Shown here in pieces: positions 46,400-58,403 of a stretch of DNA of 64,000 nucleotides. Position 1 is the first letter of the stretch. Each line of letters begins with the position of its first letter. The notes beneath the pieces were generated by a model. It was not told the origin of the DNA. It saw only the letters and a program-made list of their open reading frames with translations, and did no database searches. This DNA comes from Wyeomyia smithii (taxonomy: Eukaryota; Arthropoda; Insecta; Diptera; Culicidae): the NCBI RefSeq assembly GCF_029784165.1, contig NC_073695.1, positions 213,929,896 through 213,993,895 on the forward strand. The letters are read 5' to 3'. The translations under genes were made by a program, and so were the position numbers.

Positions 46400-48205
46400 G
46401 ATACCTTACTTTACCAAACAGTCCCAAGCCGTGGTGTGGCCTTTGCTGTACAGAAGAGTCGTCTTCATTCCACTCGGTCCATGGCTGCAGTTCACCAACT
46501 CTGCAGTCTGCGTAGGGTCCGCAGGTCGTCTTCCACCTGATCGATCCACCTTGCCCGCTGTGCATCTCTACGTATCGTCCCTGACGGATTGGTTTCAAGA
46601 ACCATCTTTACCGGGCTTAGCAGTGTGGACGATAGATGGCTCCCCAAGCAGCTCCTGCAGTTCGTGGTTCATTCGCCTTCACCACACTCCGTTTTCCATC
46701 TGCAGTCCACTGAAGATGGTACGCAACACCTTCCGCTCAACGACCGCAAGGGCGCGTTTGTCCTCAACTAGCATAGTCCATGTCTCATGCCCGTAGAGGA
46801 CTTATCTGATCATCGTCTTGTAGATTTCCTACAATAATGCGCCGTTAAATTTCTCTGCTGGTATCGTCATCGGCAGCTACCAGTGAGCCCAAATACACGA
46901 ACTCATCGACCACCTCGATTTCATCACCACCAACTTGAACTCGAGGTGGGAGGTTAGCACTGTCTTCTCGTGAACCCCTTCCTTTCATGTACTTCGTCTT
47001 CGATGCATTGATGACCAGTCCAATCCGTTTGGTTTGGCTTCAGCCTTTAGTCCGATGTACGTATCCGCCATCTTCACAAAGGTCCAGGCCACAATGTCGA
47101 TATTGTCGGCGAAACTAAACAGTTGAACCGACTTTTGGAATATCGTGCCACTCGTGTTAATCCCCGCTCTTCTAATGACACTTCCCAGGGCAATGTTACA
47201 CAGTAGGCACGAGAGACCATCACCTTGCCTTCGACCCCTTCGGGTTTCGAAAAGGCTCGAGAGTGCCCACCATTACTCGAACTACACACATCCATCGTCG
47301 CTTTGACCAACCGCGTCAGTTTGTCCGGAAATCCAAAGCCGTGCATAATTTGCCATAGCTGGTCCCGATCGTTTGTGTCGTACGCCGATTTAAAATCGAA
47401 GAAAAAATTATGTGTAGGCACGTTATATTCGCGGCATTTCTGCATAACCTGCCGAACCGCGAATATCACGAACTGCTTCGCAAATGGTGATAGTCGACGT
47501 AGAAAATTTGGGAGAGTACCTTGTAGGCGGCGTTCAGCAGAGTGATAGCCCGATAGTTGCAGCACTCCAGCTTGTCGCCCTTTTTATAGATGGGACACAC
47601 AATACCCTACATCCACTCCTCCGGTACTCGTTCTTCCTCCTAAACCTTGACAAGGACCCAGTGCATGGCTCTAGCCAGTGCTTCCCCAATAACTCCCTGG
47701 GAAGTTTGTTCACTCAAGCAGCTTTATTGTTTTTCAGCCGGCCAATCTCCTTCTCCACCTCTAGGAGATCGGGGGCTGGAATCCTGATGTCTTCTACTCG
47801 TGCACCAAGATCAGTTGCCGTACCGTCCTCGCGCTCTACTGCATCGCCGTTTAGATGCTCGTCGCAGTGCTGCTTCCACATTTCATTTACCTCACACTCG
47901 TCTGTAAGGAGGTTACCGTCCAAGCTCTTGCACATAACGGCTTGCGACACGAAGCCTTTACGGGAGCTGTTCAGCTTCTCGTAGAACTTTTGAGTGTCGT
48001 TAGCTTGGTGCAGCTCTTCCATCGCTACCCGATATCGGTGCACTTGCTAGCGCTTCTTCCTTCGGAGGACTGAGTTTTGGCTGTTCCGTGCCTGTCGGTA
48101 TCGTTCCATGTTCGCTCTCGTACGGTGTTGCAGCATTCTCGCCCGTGCTGCATTCTTCTCTCCGACTCCTCGAGCCGTTTGCATTCGCCGTCAGACCAAT
48201 CATTT
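46400..48205 (-). pseudogene. decayed non-LTR retrotransposon (reverse transcriptase fossil)
   Basis: Minus-strand fragments in shifting frames resemble a non-LTR reverse transcriptase. The clearest piece, around 47225-47565, has KCREYNVPTHNFFFDFKSAYD followed by DRDQLWQIMHGFGFPDKLTRLVKATMD, the fingers/palm part with the first catalytic Asp. Nearer 46400-46800 is the degenerate C-terminal part. Upstream, around 47714-48043, is a pre-RT segment (DGNLLTDECEV, WKQHCDEHLNGD). Several stops and frameshifts make it inactive. No target-site duplication or poly(A) tail was found. This stretch is markedly GC-richer than the flanks. Confidence 0.85.
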
Positions 48206-48435
48206 CATTTTCGTTGATATTCGATTCAAATGAAACATTCTACATTCACGGTGGTTAATTCATTTAATTGATGTCTACTGGGTTTATAGTTTATCAAGTA
48301 ATTCTAACACACAAGAGTTCAATTTTGACTCCAATAAAATCATTCAAATTTATGGTGCTGGAAGTGCTTCAATTAATTTATTTCAACAAGTTTATCTGAA
48401 CTAGTTGGTTTGCTGATAGCTTCAATGCCAATTAA
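48206..48435. other. short intergenic stretch
   Basis: AT-rich, no recognised feature. Confidence 0.4.
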
Positions 48436-48836
48436 TGTTTAACCCGAATCAGGGCCGGCGTCACATTATTTTCCCGAGTGGGTAGTAAGCAATGGAGGGG
48501 GATAATTCCGTGTGGGTAAGTACCCACAGAGACATTTTCCGAGTGGGTACTACTACCCACATGAACCGCCGGCCCTGACCCGAATCAACCCAATGATGCC
48601 ATATGGCGTCATAGGGTTGATTCGGGTCATTGACAAATTGTACATTTTTCGACTTAAAATGAAATTTATTGACATTTCCATCATTTGGGAGTACTTTTAT
48701 GAACCTTAATAGATGCCGCTTGAAAGAGAAAATCACATCGAGTTAGTTTAGTTTTGTACGTGGACGCAGCAGGTATCCAAAGTTGAAAAAAGTCAAATAT
48801 TTACAGGGAATTCTGGGCTTATTCGGGTTAATGTTA
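48436..48836. mobile_element. possible 'TTAACCCGAAT' element hosting a hAT MITE
   Basis: TTTAACCCGAAT at the left and ATTCGGGTTAA at the right (48824-48834) form an inverted pair. A near-perfect 50-bp palindrome, ACCCGAATCAACCC...GGGTTGATTCGGGT, lies at 48578-48628. The hAT MITE at 48450-48577 sits inside. The outer assignment is tentative. Confidence 0.5.
48450..48577. mobile_element. 128-bp hAT MITE with perfect 8-bp TSD
   Basis: The TIRs are CAGGGCCGGCG and CGCCGGCCCTG, and ACCCGAAT is repeated directly at 48442-48449 and 48578-48585. Both the CAGGGCCGGC-type end and the 8-bp duplication are hAT hallmarks. The interior has GAGTGGGTA words; no ORF. Confidence 0.94.
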
Positions 48837-48923
48837 TGTCATGTCAGATGGTCTCAAGGTACGATGCTGGCCTAACAAGTCAGTCGTCGGAGGACCGAGT
48901 TTCGGCTTGGGAGAGAGACTGTT

Positions 48924-49032
48924 AAGGCCCAAGCACAATGGATATGTTTGCGTTGCGTTGACGTTAATTTGACAGAAAATGTATGGGCTAACTGTCAAAC
49001 TGCCGCAACGTATCAATTGTGTTTGAACCTTT
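48924..49032. mobile_element. short TIR element, family 'CACAATGG', copy 3
   Basis: AAGGCCCAAGCACAATGGAT at the left is partly inverted at the right (CAATTGTGTTTGAACCTTT). The core matches copies at 1216 and 18703. Confidence 0.82.
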
Positions 49033-49094
49033 AGTCTTGGTCTTGAGCAATCCTAGCAATCGAGGAGATCATGTCTTGTATGTTATGTGGTACC

Positions 49095-49493
49095 ATTTTT
49101 ATCCATGATGTGTAAAGACATGGTGTAACGGTATGTTAAAAGCAGAATCGGCCATATTAGAAAAAAATTGCCAGCAAGTAGGTTTGTTTATAAACAACTA
49201 GGGCATAAAAATTATCGCAACACATAATATATCATTTGGAAGCATTTAAATTATAAATATGGCAATGCTACATACCTTGCTACCAATATTCATAATTTAA
49301 GAAACAATTTCTAACTTAAAACACCTGAATTCGCGGTTTTCAATTGCCTAGTTAGTAAGGATATATCAACAAACACGCAAAAGTTATTCGCTGTTGCATA
49401 GTGATGCCTCGTCTCCAACCCTCCAAAGTAAAACAACGCTTCCTCACCCCGCACCTACTTTTTAGTCAAACCGTTACACCATGTTCTACTCAT
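49095..49493. mobile_element. hAT-type MITE, copy 2 (inverted)
   Basis: Inverted copy of 16910-17301. It begins CCATGATGTGTAAAGACATG and ends TACTCATCATG. ATTTTTAT occurs directly on both sides, an 8-bp target duplication. The inner sequence keeps CATACCTTGCTACCAATATT and CTAACTTAAAACACCTGAAT. Confidence 0.92.
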
Positions 49494-49936
49494 CATGATT
49501 TTTATCATTTGTGCTTTATTCGTACGCATTTGACCATTCGTGAGTCGGAAAATTGTTTTTTAGTTAATTCGGAGTCCGTTGATTGACTTTTATTGTATTT
49601 ATAAATGCTATAGCATGGAACCAGGAGCGCTTAAGGGCGCTTCGTAGCCGCAAGTATAGTAGAGCAACAAGCAAACGCACGGAGACGATAAGCATGCACA
49701 ATAAGTTCGAAAAAATAGAGTGATTTTATAGTAGGTAACACGAAGTTTGTAGCATAATAAACACCCGAGCAAAATATTCCTGGATTTGGTGACGAGTATG
49801 ACGACACTGCATACAGAGAAAAAAGTAAGGGTCCTGTGCTATCGTAATCTCGCAGATTGACGTAAGCGCCATTTTTTCAAATATGGAATTCTTATGCCAA
49901 TTTGTTCGTTATTCGAAGACCCATCTTTTGGTATCT

Positions 49937-51206
49937 GGGTCAGAATTCGTGAAACGGATCACCAAAAATCGCGATGTCTAATTTTTTCAAATAAGTATTA
50001 AAAATTTCAAGAGTTTCACTCGGGAAGTTGATTTCCCAATTTTTATTAAATTTGAGTAAATTTACAAGTTGTAATTGTCATTTGAAATTTAGGTCAAAAT
50101 TGTTCTTAAACAGACATAGCTTTAAAAATATTGCATCGAATTTGATGAAATTTTCACAGCAGATGCATCCTAAGTTGTAGTTTACGAAAATAATTTTTTT
50201 GGAGAAAAAAATATTTTTTCAATAGTAACTATTTAAAACAATATGTTGAAAATCTATGTTCTGGGGCACTGAAAAATCTGAAAAAAATCACAAGTATTTT
50301 TGACGAAATTTCGAAACTGCCCTGAAAATTTCGCGGTGGTGATATTTTTTGATCAAAAGATGAGCCTTCAAAGTTGGTGCCGCAACGCATTTTTAAGCTA
50401 GAAATGCTCCTAAACCAAGTTTTCTTCAGTTCTTATACCAAAAAGTGCACCATAATGGCTAAAAGTAATAGCACGGGCGATCTTAACCCGCTGATGCTTT
50501 CTGTACGGTTGTCCCCTAACTAAACTCTGCATTAATTTTTTAGTAAAATGTGTAGGTAGGCTTGCGAGTTGTAAGGGGCATAAAATATACTGTCTTCATC
50601 ATTAAGATCGGTAACGGACTAAGCATATTTTGACTATTTTGCGACTAAAAATCATTTTTATAAAACTAATTTTACAAACCTTACAGAATTTTTGCATATA
50701 ACTGAAACTGGGATTGTCAATAGTAGTACAGCTCACTCGCTTCTCGCTTGAAAATGCACTTGGCACCAACTTTGAAGGCCCATATCTTTTGATCAAAAAA
50801 TATCACCACCGCGAAATTTTCATGGCAGTTTCGAAATTTCGTCAAAAATACTTGTGATTTTTTTCAGATTTTTCAGTGCCTCAGAACATAGATTTTCAAC
50901 ATATTGTTTTAAATAGTTACTATTGAAAAAATATTTTTTTCTCCAAAAAAATTATTTTCGTAAACTACTACTTAGGATGCATCTGCTGTGAAAATTTCAT
51001 CAAATTCGATGCAATATTTTTAAAGCTATGTCTGTTTAAGAACAATTTTGACCTAAATTTCAAATGACAATAACAACTTGCAAATTTAATCAAATTCAAA
51101 AAATTGGAAAATCAACTTGCCGAGTGAAACTCTTCAAGTTTTTAATACTTATTTGAAAAAATTAGACATCGCGAATTTTAGTGATCCGTTTCACGAATTC
51201 TGACCC
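49937..51206. mobile_element. 1.27-kb foldback with ~446-bp arms
   Basis: The left arm 49937-50382 is inverted at 50762-51206 with few differences. It begins GGGTCAGAATTCGTGAAACG and both arms contain CACCACCGCGAAATTTTCA and ATGCATCTGCTGTGAAAA or their complements. The spacer 50383-50761 is unique. AT-rich, with no coding capacity. Transcription across it would give a long double-stranded hairpin. Confidence 0.93.
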
Positions 51207-52176
51207 ATCTTTCTGTTTGTTGTTACTTATTCGTATTTTGCATAAAATCAAGAAAACAAAATGACGTATGCACAATTCCAATACAAAAGTGACGAGTAAC
51301 CCGTTCGTTTTTGGGCCGTACTGAAAAACTGATCAAATGGATGTATGTCATAAATGTTATATCACGGCAGTGTAGTGGTGTAGGTGCCAAAACACGCTGG
51401 TATACTTTTATTAACTCTCGCAACAGCGTGGATTAAAAAGAATTAAAACTGGGAGTAAAAATAAACATTCCTTCATCAGTTAATTTTTTTATATTATCAC
51501 ACCTCATGATGCTAGCACGAGCTCGGGTAAAAGCTAGTTCAACGTGTTCAAATCGAAGTGTACTTTCTGCAATCAAAAGCTGAAGAATGGGTTTTTAGCT
51601 GAGTATTTTTCGCTTCTCAGCAATATTACAAGCAATGAACATTATTTTTTTTTATATTGTAAAACTTTTCATTCACAGGGTGATTGAAAATCCGCACTAG
51701 CATAAACAGATTTGTTTAAAAAATAATCAGATTTATTCGTTTTTTTTTCTTCAAAATTTTGGATGACTAAAAAGCTAAAAAAATCAAATAAAACTCAAAC
51801 CTATAACATTATGTGGAAAATTATGGATGTCATCTATTTTATCTTATATATTTTAAAATAAGTATAACCCATTTAAATTTATTTGTAAATATTTATAACA
51901 TACTTACAGAAATTACAATGAACTTACGCACAGACAATACCTCACAAAATTATTACAGAAATAAAAGCTCAGAAATTTGTTCGTACTGTCTCTTCTAATT
52001 ATATTTTTATGTAATAGCCTTAATAGGCTTGAAAGTATTTGGCACGAGGTTCACCGTAAAACAACATGTAAAACACTTTAATCAGCTGAGTAAAATTATC
52101 TATTGCTAAACTGAAAGTTAAAATAGAGTTCGCTCGCTCAAACGTACATTTTAATCACGCATTATTCATAATGCAG
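51207..52176. other. intergenic past the cathepsin L 3' end
   Basis: AT-rich, without recognised gene or repeat. It includes the cathepsin L 3' UTR near the right end; TTTAAT at 52077 could be a variant poly(A) signal (ATTAAA) on the minus strand. Confidence 0.45.
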
Positions 52177-55100
52177 TTAGACCAATGGGTAACTTGCCAC
52201 AGTAGCAATTCCACAATGGTTATCACGGTTACGGGCCATCTTCACATAGCCCTTATCACCCCAGGTGGTTCCCCAAGAGTTTTTCACTAGCCAATAATCT
52301 TCGCCATCATCGCTAGTGCCGTACCCAACAGCCAAGACCTATTAGGAATATATTATAATGACTATCATTGACGTTTAAAAAAGTTGTTCGCGTTACTTAC
52401 ACCGTGATCTAAGTTCTGTGAGTCGCACTGTGGCTCGTAGTACACACCTTCCGAGTAGAACTGGAACGATTCGTGGGAAGCATCGATAGCAACAGATACC
52501 GGTCCTACCGTCGCCAAAGCCTTCTGTAGTGCTTCTTCATCACCCTGAGGAACATCAACGAATCCCTTGTCAGTAGCTCCGACGGCCTTCGGGTTATAAT
52601 GGCAAGTGTCGTCGATAGCCTCATAGGGATAGGCCTTCTCCGTATCGATACCATTGTTATCCTTAATATATTGGAATGCGAAATCCATCATTCCACCATT
52701 GCAGCCGTTGTTGCCATATTTACCAGAGCAATCGACCAGATTCTGCTCTGAGAGCGAAACCAGTTTTCCGGTTTTGCGGAAATGTTGACCCTCGAGAGCA
52801 CCGGTTGCCGAGAAGGACCAGCACGATCCACAGTGACCTGCAATTACAAATTAATTGACGTGAACAGTGATTTCACTTTAAAAAATCTTTTGTTTATTAC
52901 GGCGATCGCACAACCTGTCAAAACAAACCGATATCGCGTTGCGCGAAGTTTAAGAGTATCAATAGCACCGGTTAGGTAAAATTCATCGACAAATTTTATT
53001 GACCTTCATTGACTCTTGTAAAAAAAATGTGAAAAAAAATTAAAAGGGATTCGTCTATACTCACTCAAAATAATTTTCACGTTATGATTACCGGAAAAGT
53101 TATGTGAATATTTTCCACTGTCATTTTCACGTAGATTTTACGTGATTGTCATTTGAGTTCATCATGATCTAGTGATATGATTTATCCTGTGAATATTGTT
53201 CAGTAGACATATGCGTTTCATGTGATTTTCATGTAGAATTTAACTACCGGTAAAGTGAAAAGCATTTGATTAACGAATAGCTACTACGTTTTATGAAACG
53301 TATAAATTTCGATTGTGGTTTCCCAAATTCTTAAGAGAGAAATTAGATTTCAGAATTTTTTTAAATATGTTGCTAGATAAATCGCACGGGGATGCCAAAT
53401 TTCCAATTCGAAAATGGGTTGAACGACATAAAAACTGGCAAATATTAAGACATTCATCGTCGATAATTACTGTTAGCTGCTATGTTCAGGTAACTCCTGA
53501 ATCTTTGAACTGAACCTGTGCAAAATCTGTAAGCTAAAGATTCCATGTCGAATTATGGTTTTTCTAAATCTCACTCATTGGCAAGCCATCGGTGAAATCA
53601 ATTTTATGTTCAGAGACCGAATTACACAACAGCTTCGCCATTTTGATTCTTGTATATTTTCGCACGGAGAGTTCATTCTGTTTGACGTTGCCAAGTTCAC
53701 GTAGATACTACGTAATAAAACATAGTATGCATGTGATTTTCACGTAGATGTTATGTTTGTTACATAAATCATGAAAACTGACAGAAAATGAATAAGTACA
53801 GGAAATTTCACGTAACAATAACGTGAAAAATATTTTGAGATAGTTGAAAAAAAAAAACGAAATTGTAAACTCCGTGATCTGATCGAAAGAAAAACAAAAC
53901 AAAATAGACCATATGAGTAAAAGCGTTTGCTTTACTCATCCTGTGCAAAAATCTTACGGCCTACGGTCATAACATTCATTGAAGTTCTAGTGTTTGAGAA
54001 CTAGAAATAAAATTTTTGTAGCACACATTTTCAAAAACTCTGAAAAATTGATCAATCAATGAGAATTTTCATAACGCTATTTTATAAAACGGAGAATAAA
54101 ATACTCAGATTGCTGGGTGTTAACATTTTTTGTTTTGTTTTTGAAAGGTTACATTTCGAAACCATGCACGCTAAATGTTTGAACGCTGTTGACGAAATTC
54201 AAAATTTTCAAACATCTTTTTGGATAAGGATTAAATATCTTTTTGGATAAGGATTTACGAAAACGTAATATGAACAGGAAAAAGCCTGAATACTTCGTCC
54301 CGATCGCCATTACCTTGGTCTTTCACTGGAGTAACCGCGCCTTTCTTTCTCCAGTCGACGGTCGTTGGCATTTCAACGTTGGCTGGTTCGATGAATGTGA
54401 CAGGCTCCTCGATTCTAACTCCCTTCAGCATTGGTCTTTGTGCATGGAAAGAAAGAAAGAACCAAAAGATACGTTATGTGACACACCTCCATTTAGAGTA
54501 ATTTTTCCGGACAGTCCATACATGTGCAAACGGTAATAGGATAATGCTCGTGTGATTCATGACCGGTGCGAAAAAATAGACTGCGAAATATGAAATAAAC
54601 TTACTTAGAACTGGTGCGGTTGAAGCCGTTCAGAGTTTGAACAAATTCCTCGTGCAACAAATCGGCATATTTGTTAATCTTTAGACGATATTTTTCATTG
54701 CCCAGATCGTACCGCTGGTTGTGCTTAGCAATTTTATGCTTATTTTGTACGTAGATTTTCATTCGCAACCGTTCCTCGGTTTCACTATCATATTTTTTGC
54801 GGTGTTGAAGCTGGAAAAAAATCAAGTATAAAGTTGTATAACCGATTTATTTATTTATTTATTTCCGTCAATCATAGTAGACTACATCTTAAAAACTATT
54901 GCTAACATCACAAATATAGTTACGTAATTCTAGTGTTCAATATTTTTCTAAGAGCATTTCGTGACATCGTTAAATCAATAACTTCACAATATTTATTGAA
55001 AAGACTCATCATACATAACATAACGCATAGGTTTATGGATAATGGATGTAACATAATCATAAACTATTTTTGAGGATTACTGAAACGTTACGTTGAACGA

Positions 55101-57350
55101 TATTCCAACATATTTTTCGAATTTCTATTATTCTAGCCATTGAACAGCTGAGGAAATTGGCTATTCACTTTACATATGATTACGCGGATGACACACTTTC
55201 TAAAGCATTGATAAGACTTTCATTAGTTCGGCTAATATAATAATCTCACCATACTCTAGTCGCGTGTGTTTAAACAGGGTTGTTTGCTGACATTTGCATT
55301 GAGGTCAAAAGCGAAGTAAATTTTGTTGTATTTGGACAAAAACATGCGCAATAGCACAAAATAAAACATCAGTAAGGAAATTATGGTGATCAGGATCACA
55401 CATGCTTTTCGTTATTTACGTTCTTTCCGCGAGATACTCAATATGCCATTAAACTGGGCGGTATGCAGTGCAGAATGACGCAACCGACTCAGATTACTCG
55501 TTATCAACCAGTGAACCCTTTGTGAACGCCTATTGGTACGACCCATATTTACTTCGAAACGCATCAGTCGACCGTTTCTTGACCGTTCGAATCCAGAATA
55601 CGCCGAACAACAAGCGCATTTTTTGCGCTTAAGTCTGACTCACGTTTGCTGCACGTCAACGGTCCCTCCTATCTGTAAAATGTTTTCGGTTGGCGAAGTT
55701 GCAATATCAGTTAAACAGAAAGGGGAGTAGTAATAATTTCTTTCCTGTTGATTTCGGAGCAACGCGTATATTCGAAAACGATCTGATGGTCAACATTGGT
55801 TCGGAAATCTGATGGTCAACATTGGTTCGGAAATATGCTGGCGTTGGCCATACAGGAATGATGTTAGTAAATAATTAAACCTATTGATGTGAATGCGGGT
55901 AAACATTGGCAAAATGGGGGAAATAAATATTTACTTTTATAATTCGAACCAAAAGAATTTTAATCTTATTCTTATGATAAAATAAGAGATCTAATTATTC
56001 ACAAATGAATCAGAAACTGGTTATTCATGTTTATAGTGCGATACAAATTAGTGTACAAACAATGAAGTACTTTCCTGTTGAAAACGATGTTTCTATTTCA
56101 GGTTATGGAAAAGACTAACTGGGAGACTTTTTTGGGAGAAATAAATCACACACACGTCAACGTGAGTCAATGTTGCAATTATCCAAAAAAAAAAATTTAC
56201 TTTACAATTATCATTTCTGACGGATTTTTTTTTTTTGTATGTGAGAACATGCTTAAACTCATACTGTTTGCTTTACCCTAAGAAAACGAGTCTTTTAAAA
56301 TAATCAAAGTTCAACAATTTTCATTTTCAATTCTCGGAAGGTTCGCAGCTGTGTCTATAATAGACAATGCATTGGATGAGTCATGAAAAGAATTTCTGGG
56401 TAAGAGTAGAATTCTCACTGTGTTCAATGTCAGAGTATTTGATAATGTTGTTCAAATTTGCAAAGCCGAGTATATACAGGATATACAGGTAACATAAAAC
56501 AAAAAAAAAAACAAACCAATTTAACTTACACAGCTAAACAAATCTTGGATTACAATAAGCTCGCAGCAGAGTTGCCTTTTCGCAATCTTTGTTTGGACAG
56601 TAGAAATCTATGCAAATCTGCATTTTTCCAAGAAAAAAATTGTGTTATGGTGTTTTTTTTTTTGAAAAAACTATCACTTTACAGTAAAATAATAACAATG
56701 GCAACTCTGGCTCCCAGGTAAAACCTGCAGTTCGGTATCTCCATTTTCTCTTTGTTATTATCAACTGTGCCTAACTTTCACACTTCGAACACACAAATGA
56801 AGGTAACATTTTTCTGTTAGTCGCTTGCCAAACCTTATAGGTAATAAGCAAAAATGGCAACAGCAAATAAATATACACAAAGAGGTAACATGTATGTATA
56901 ATAGAAATTTAAAATCAGTTAGCACATCATGTTGTAAACATTACGTTTTCTCTTGAGGAAATAAAAACGTGATGCGAGATGTATTATATTTTCCACACAA
57001 TACATCCATATTCTTTACAACCCGTGTGGATCACATTACTGCCGCTTTACATTATAGGAAACCTTTCCGGTGTAAAATGGACAAAATGTTTATTTCTATA
57101 GTCAGACGCGACAAAAAAAAACAAACACCAACACGCAGACGAATGACCCAGCATAGAGCAAACTGCGTCATTGAACTTGAATCAGCTCATTAGTTTCCGC
57201 AGAATCAAAATTATACGGTACTTTATATAATTAACAAGAAAAAGTAAATCAAAATACCTTAAATGCTTGCCATTCTTCTTTGACTAATTCGAAAATGGAC
57301 ACTGCGTTTGCTGCCGCTACAAAGGCCACCAAAAGAATAAGAATCTTCAT
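52177..57350 (-). CDS. cathepsin L-like cysteine protease (5 exons)
   Basis: CDS join(52177..52338, 52401..52837, 54314..54435, 54605..54810, 57258..57350) on the minus strand gives 339 residues, the family norm. Introns are GT-AG with agreeing phases. This papain-family endopeptidase is made as a zymogen and works in lysosomes or is secreted. Order: signal peptide MKILILLVAFVAAANA; I29 inhibitor prodomain (ERLRMKIYVQNKHKIAKHN, then KINKYADLLHEEF); mature enzyme from about residue 122 (PTTVDWRKKGAVTPVKDQG). Catalytic Cys146 in GHCGSCW, His285 in LDHG and Asn306 in KNSWG are all present. GCNGGMMDFAF marks the L type. It is head-to-head with NDUFB4, 566 bp apart. Confidence 0.97.
52838..54313 (-). 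other. intron 3 of cathepsin L
   Basis: 1.48 kb, splitting the codon just before HCGSCW. It contains the TIR element at 53064-53839. Confidence 0.8.
53064..53839. mobile_element. 776-bp TIR element with CACGTAGA words
   Basis: CTCAAAATAATTTTCACGTTA at the left is inverted at 53818-53839. The interior repeats TTCACGTAGAT, ATGTGATTTTCA and ACGTGA words. It lies in a cathepsin L intron. Non-coding. Confidence 0.78.
54811..57257 (-). other. intron 1 of cathepsin L
   Basis: 2.45 kb. It holds a (TTTA)n tract (54843-54861) and a 26-bp tandem duplication (55782-55833). No nested gene recognised. Confidence 0.75.
55782..55833. repeat. 26-bp tandem duplication
   Basis: TCTGATGGTCAACATTGGTT plus CGGAAA occurs twice without spacing (55782-55807, 55808-55833). 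Confidence 0.95.
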
Positions 57351-57916
57351 TTTATCGTATGTTTTCACTAACGTCTATCTATGAGAAAGAGAACAAAGGA
57401 AATGCAATTCACAAAATTGGTAATTTTTCAATGACTAATAGCAATCATTTTTACATAGCATTTATTATGATACAGTAACTTACTTTATCAGTATCCGACC
57501 GTAAAATGTCCTTTAATTGTTCTAGTTTACTGAAACTGTTACACTAAACACAACAAAATAGCAAACACAATACTACTCACTTGAGCGTTAAGCGACGAAT
57601 GAATTTGCTGATGCAATCTCCGAGCGCTTAAATGCGATTTGCTCTCACGTTTCAGGAAAAGACGCTATATTCTCTTTGTTTATATTGAAACATTTCCAAT
57701 TAAATGTCTCTTTTGGTCTCACGTCTGGGCAACGGCGGGTAATTTCAATCCTGACCAACAGATGGTAAAAAACGTTTCTGTTTAGAAGCTCAACTCTCCC
57801 GGTCACCATGCGCTGAATTTGACAGCTAACAGCTGAGTTGCATTGACGTTCCACAGATTTCACTAGCCACTTCTATTGAAACGAACAGATTTTCTGCGGA
57901 ATTAAAGCGAACGGAT
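57351..57916. promoter_or_regulatory. shared upstream region of cathepsin L and NDUFB4
   Basis: 566 bp between two divergent start codons. It must hold both promoters and 5' UTRs. I see no TATA box close to either start. A short 5' UTR intron for cathepsin L is possible. No element boundaries are defined. Confidence 0.5.
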
Positions 57917-58323
57917 ATGGCGTCTACGGAACAAATCCAACAAGAAAAGGCAGCTCGACGAGCCGCACTTCGGAACGAGTACTGGCGAACAATGACCAAT
58001 CCGCACACTCGTGGGGAGAGCGTAGGAGTGGTAAGTTATGATTCTGGCAGCTGGTTATGTCACCATTAGGTCGTAGTTCGACAGCAGATCGTAATTTTTG
58101 TTATTTGCAGTTCGATACTGGAATAGCGCGTTATCAGGCTATGCAGGTAAACCATTTCGAACACTTCAGACCGACTGGTCGTACATTCCGCATTGGAATG
58201 ATATCAGTGGTGATCCCGATTGTGGGCTATGCTTGGATGCTGAAAACAGAACGTGACGGTCGTGAGAAAAAATATCGCACCGGCCAAGTTGCCTATAAGG
58301 ATCGCAATTTCAAGTTCATCTAA
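57917..58323 (+). CDS. NADH dehydrogenase 1 beta subcomplex subunit 4 (NDUFB4/B15)
   Basis: CDS join(57917..58030, 58111..58323) gives 108 residues. The GT-AG intron is 80 bp and lies between codons. NDUFB4 is an accessory subunit in the membrane arm of complex I. Visible: a charged N-terminus (QQEKAARRAALRNEYW); the conserved FDTGIARYQAMQVNHFEHFRP; one transmembrane segment (IGMISVVIPIVGYAWML); and the family's C-terminal KYRTGQVAYKDRNFKFI. Divergent from cathepsin L and convergent with TRAPPC5. I find no AATAAA before the TRAPPC5 coding region, so its transcript probably overlaps that gene's 3' end. Confidence 0.92.
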
Positions 58324-58403
58324 ACGGTTGATCTAGAGTTCAATGATTGAAATCACCGATTTTTAGAAAAACAATGATTGATACTGAAGATAGCTTTAAA
58401 ATT

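Noticed and set aside
47225..47984. Plus-strand open frames as host genes
   Set aside because: They mirror the minus-strand reverse transcriptase fossil.
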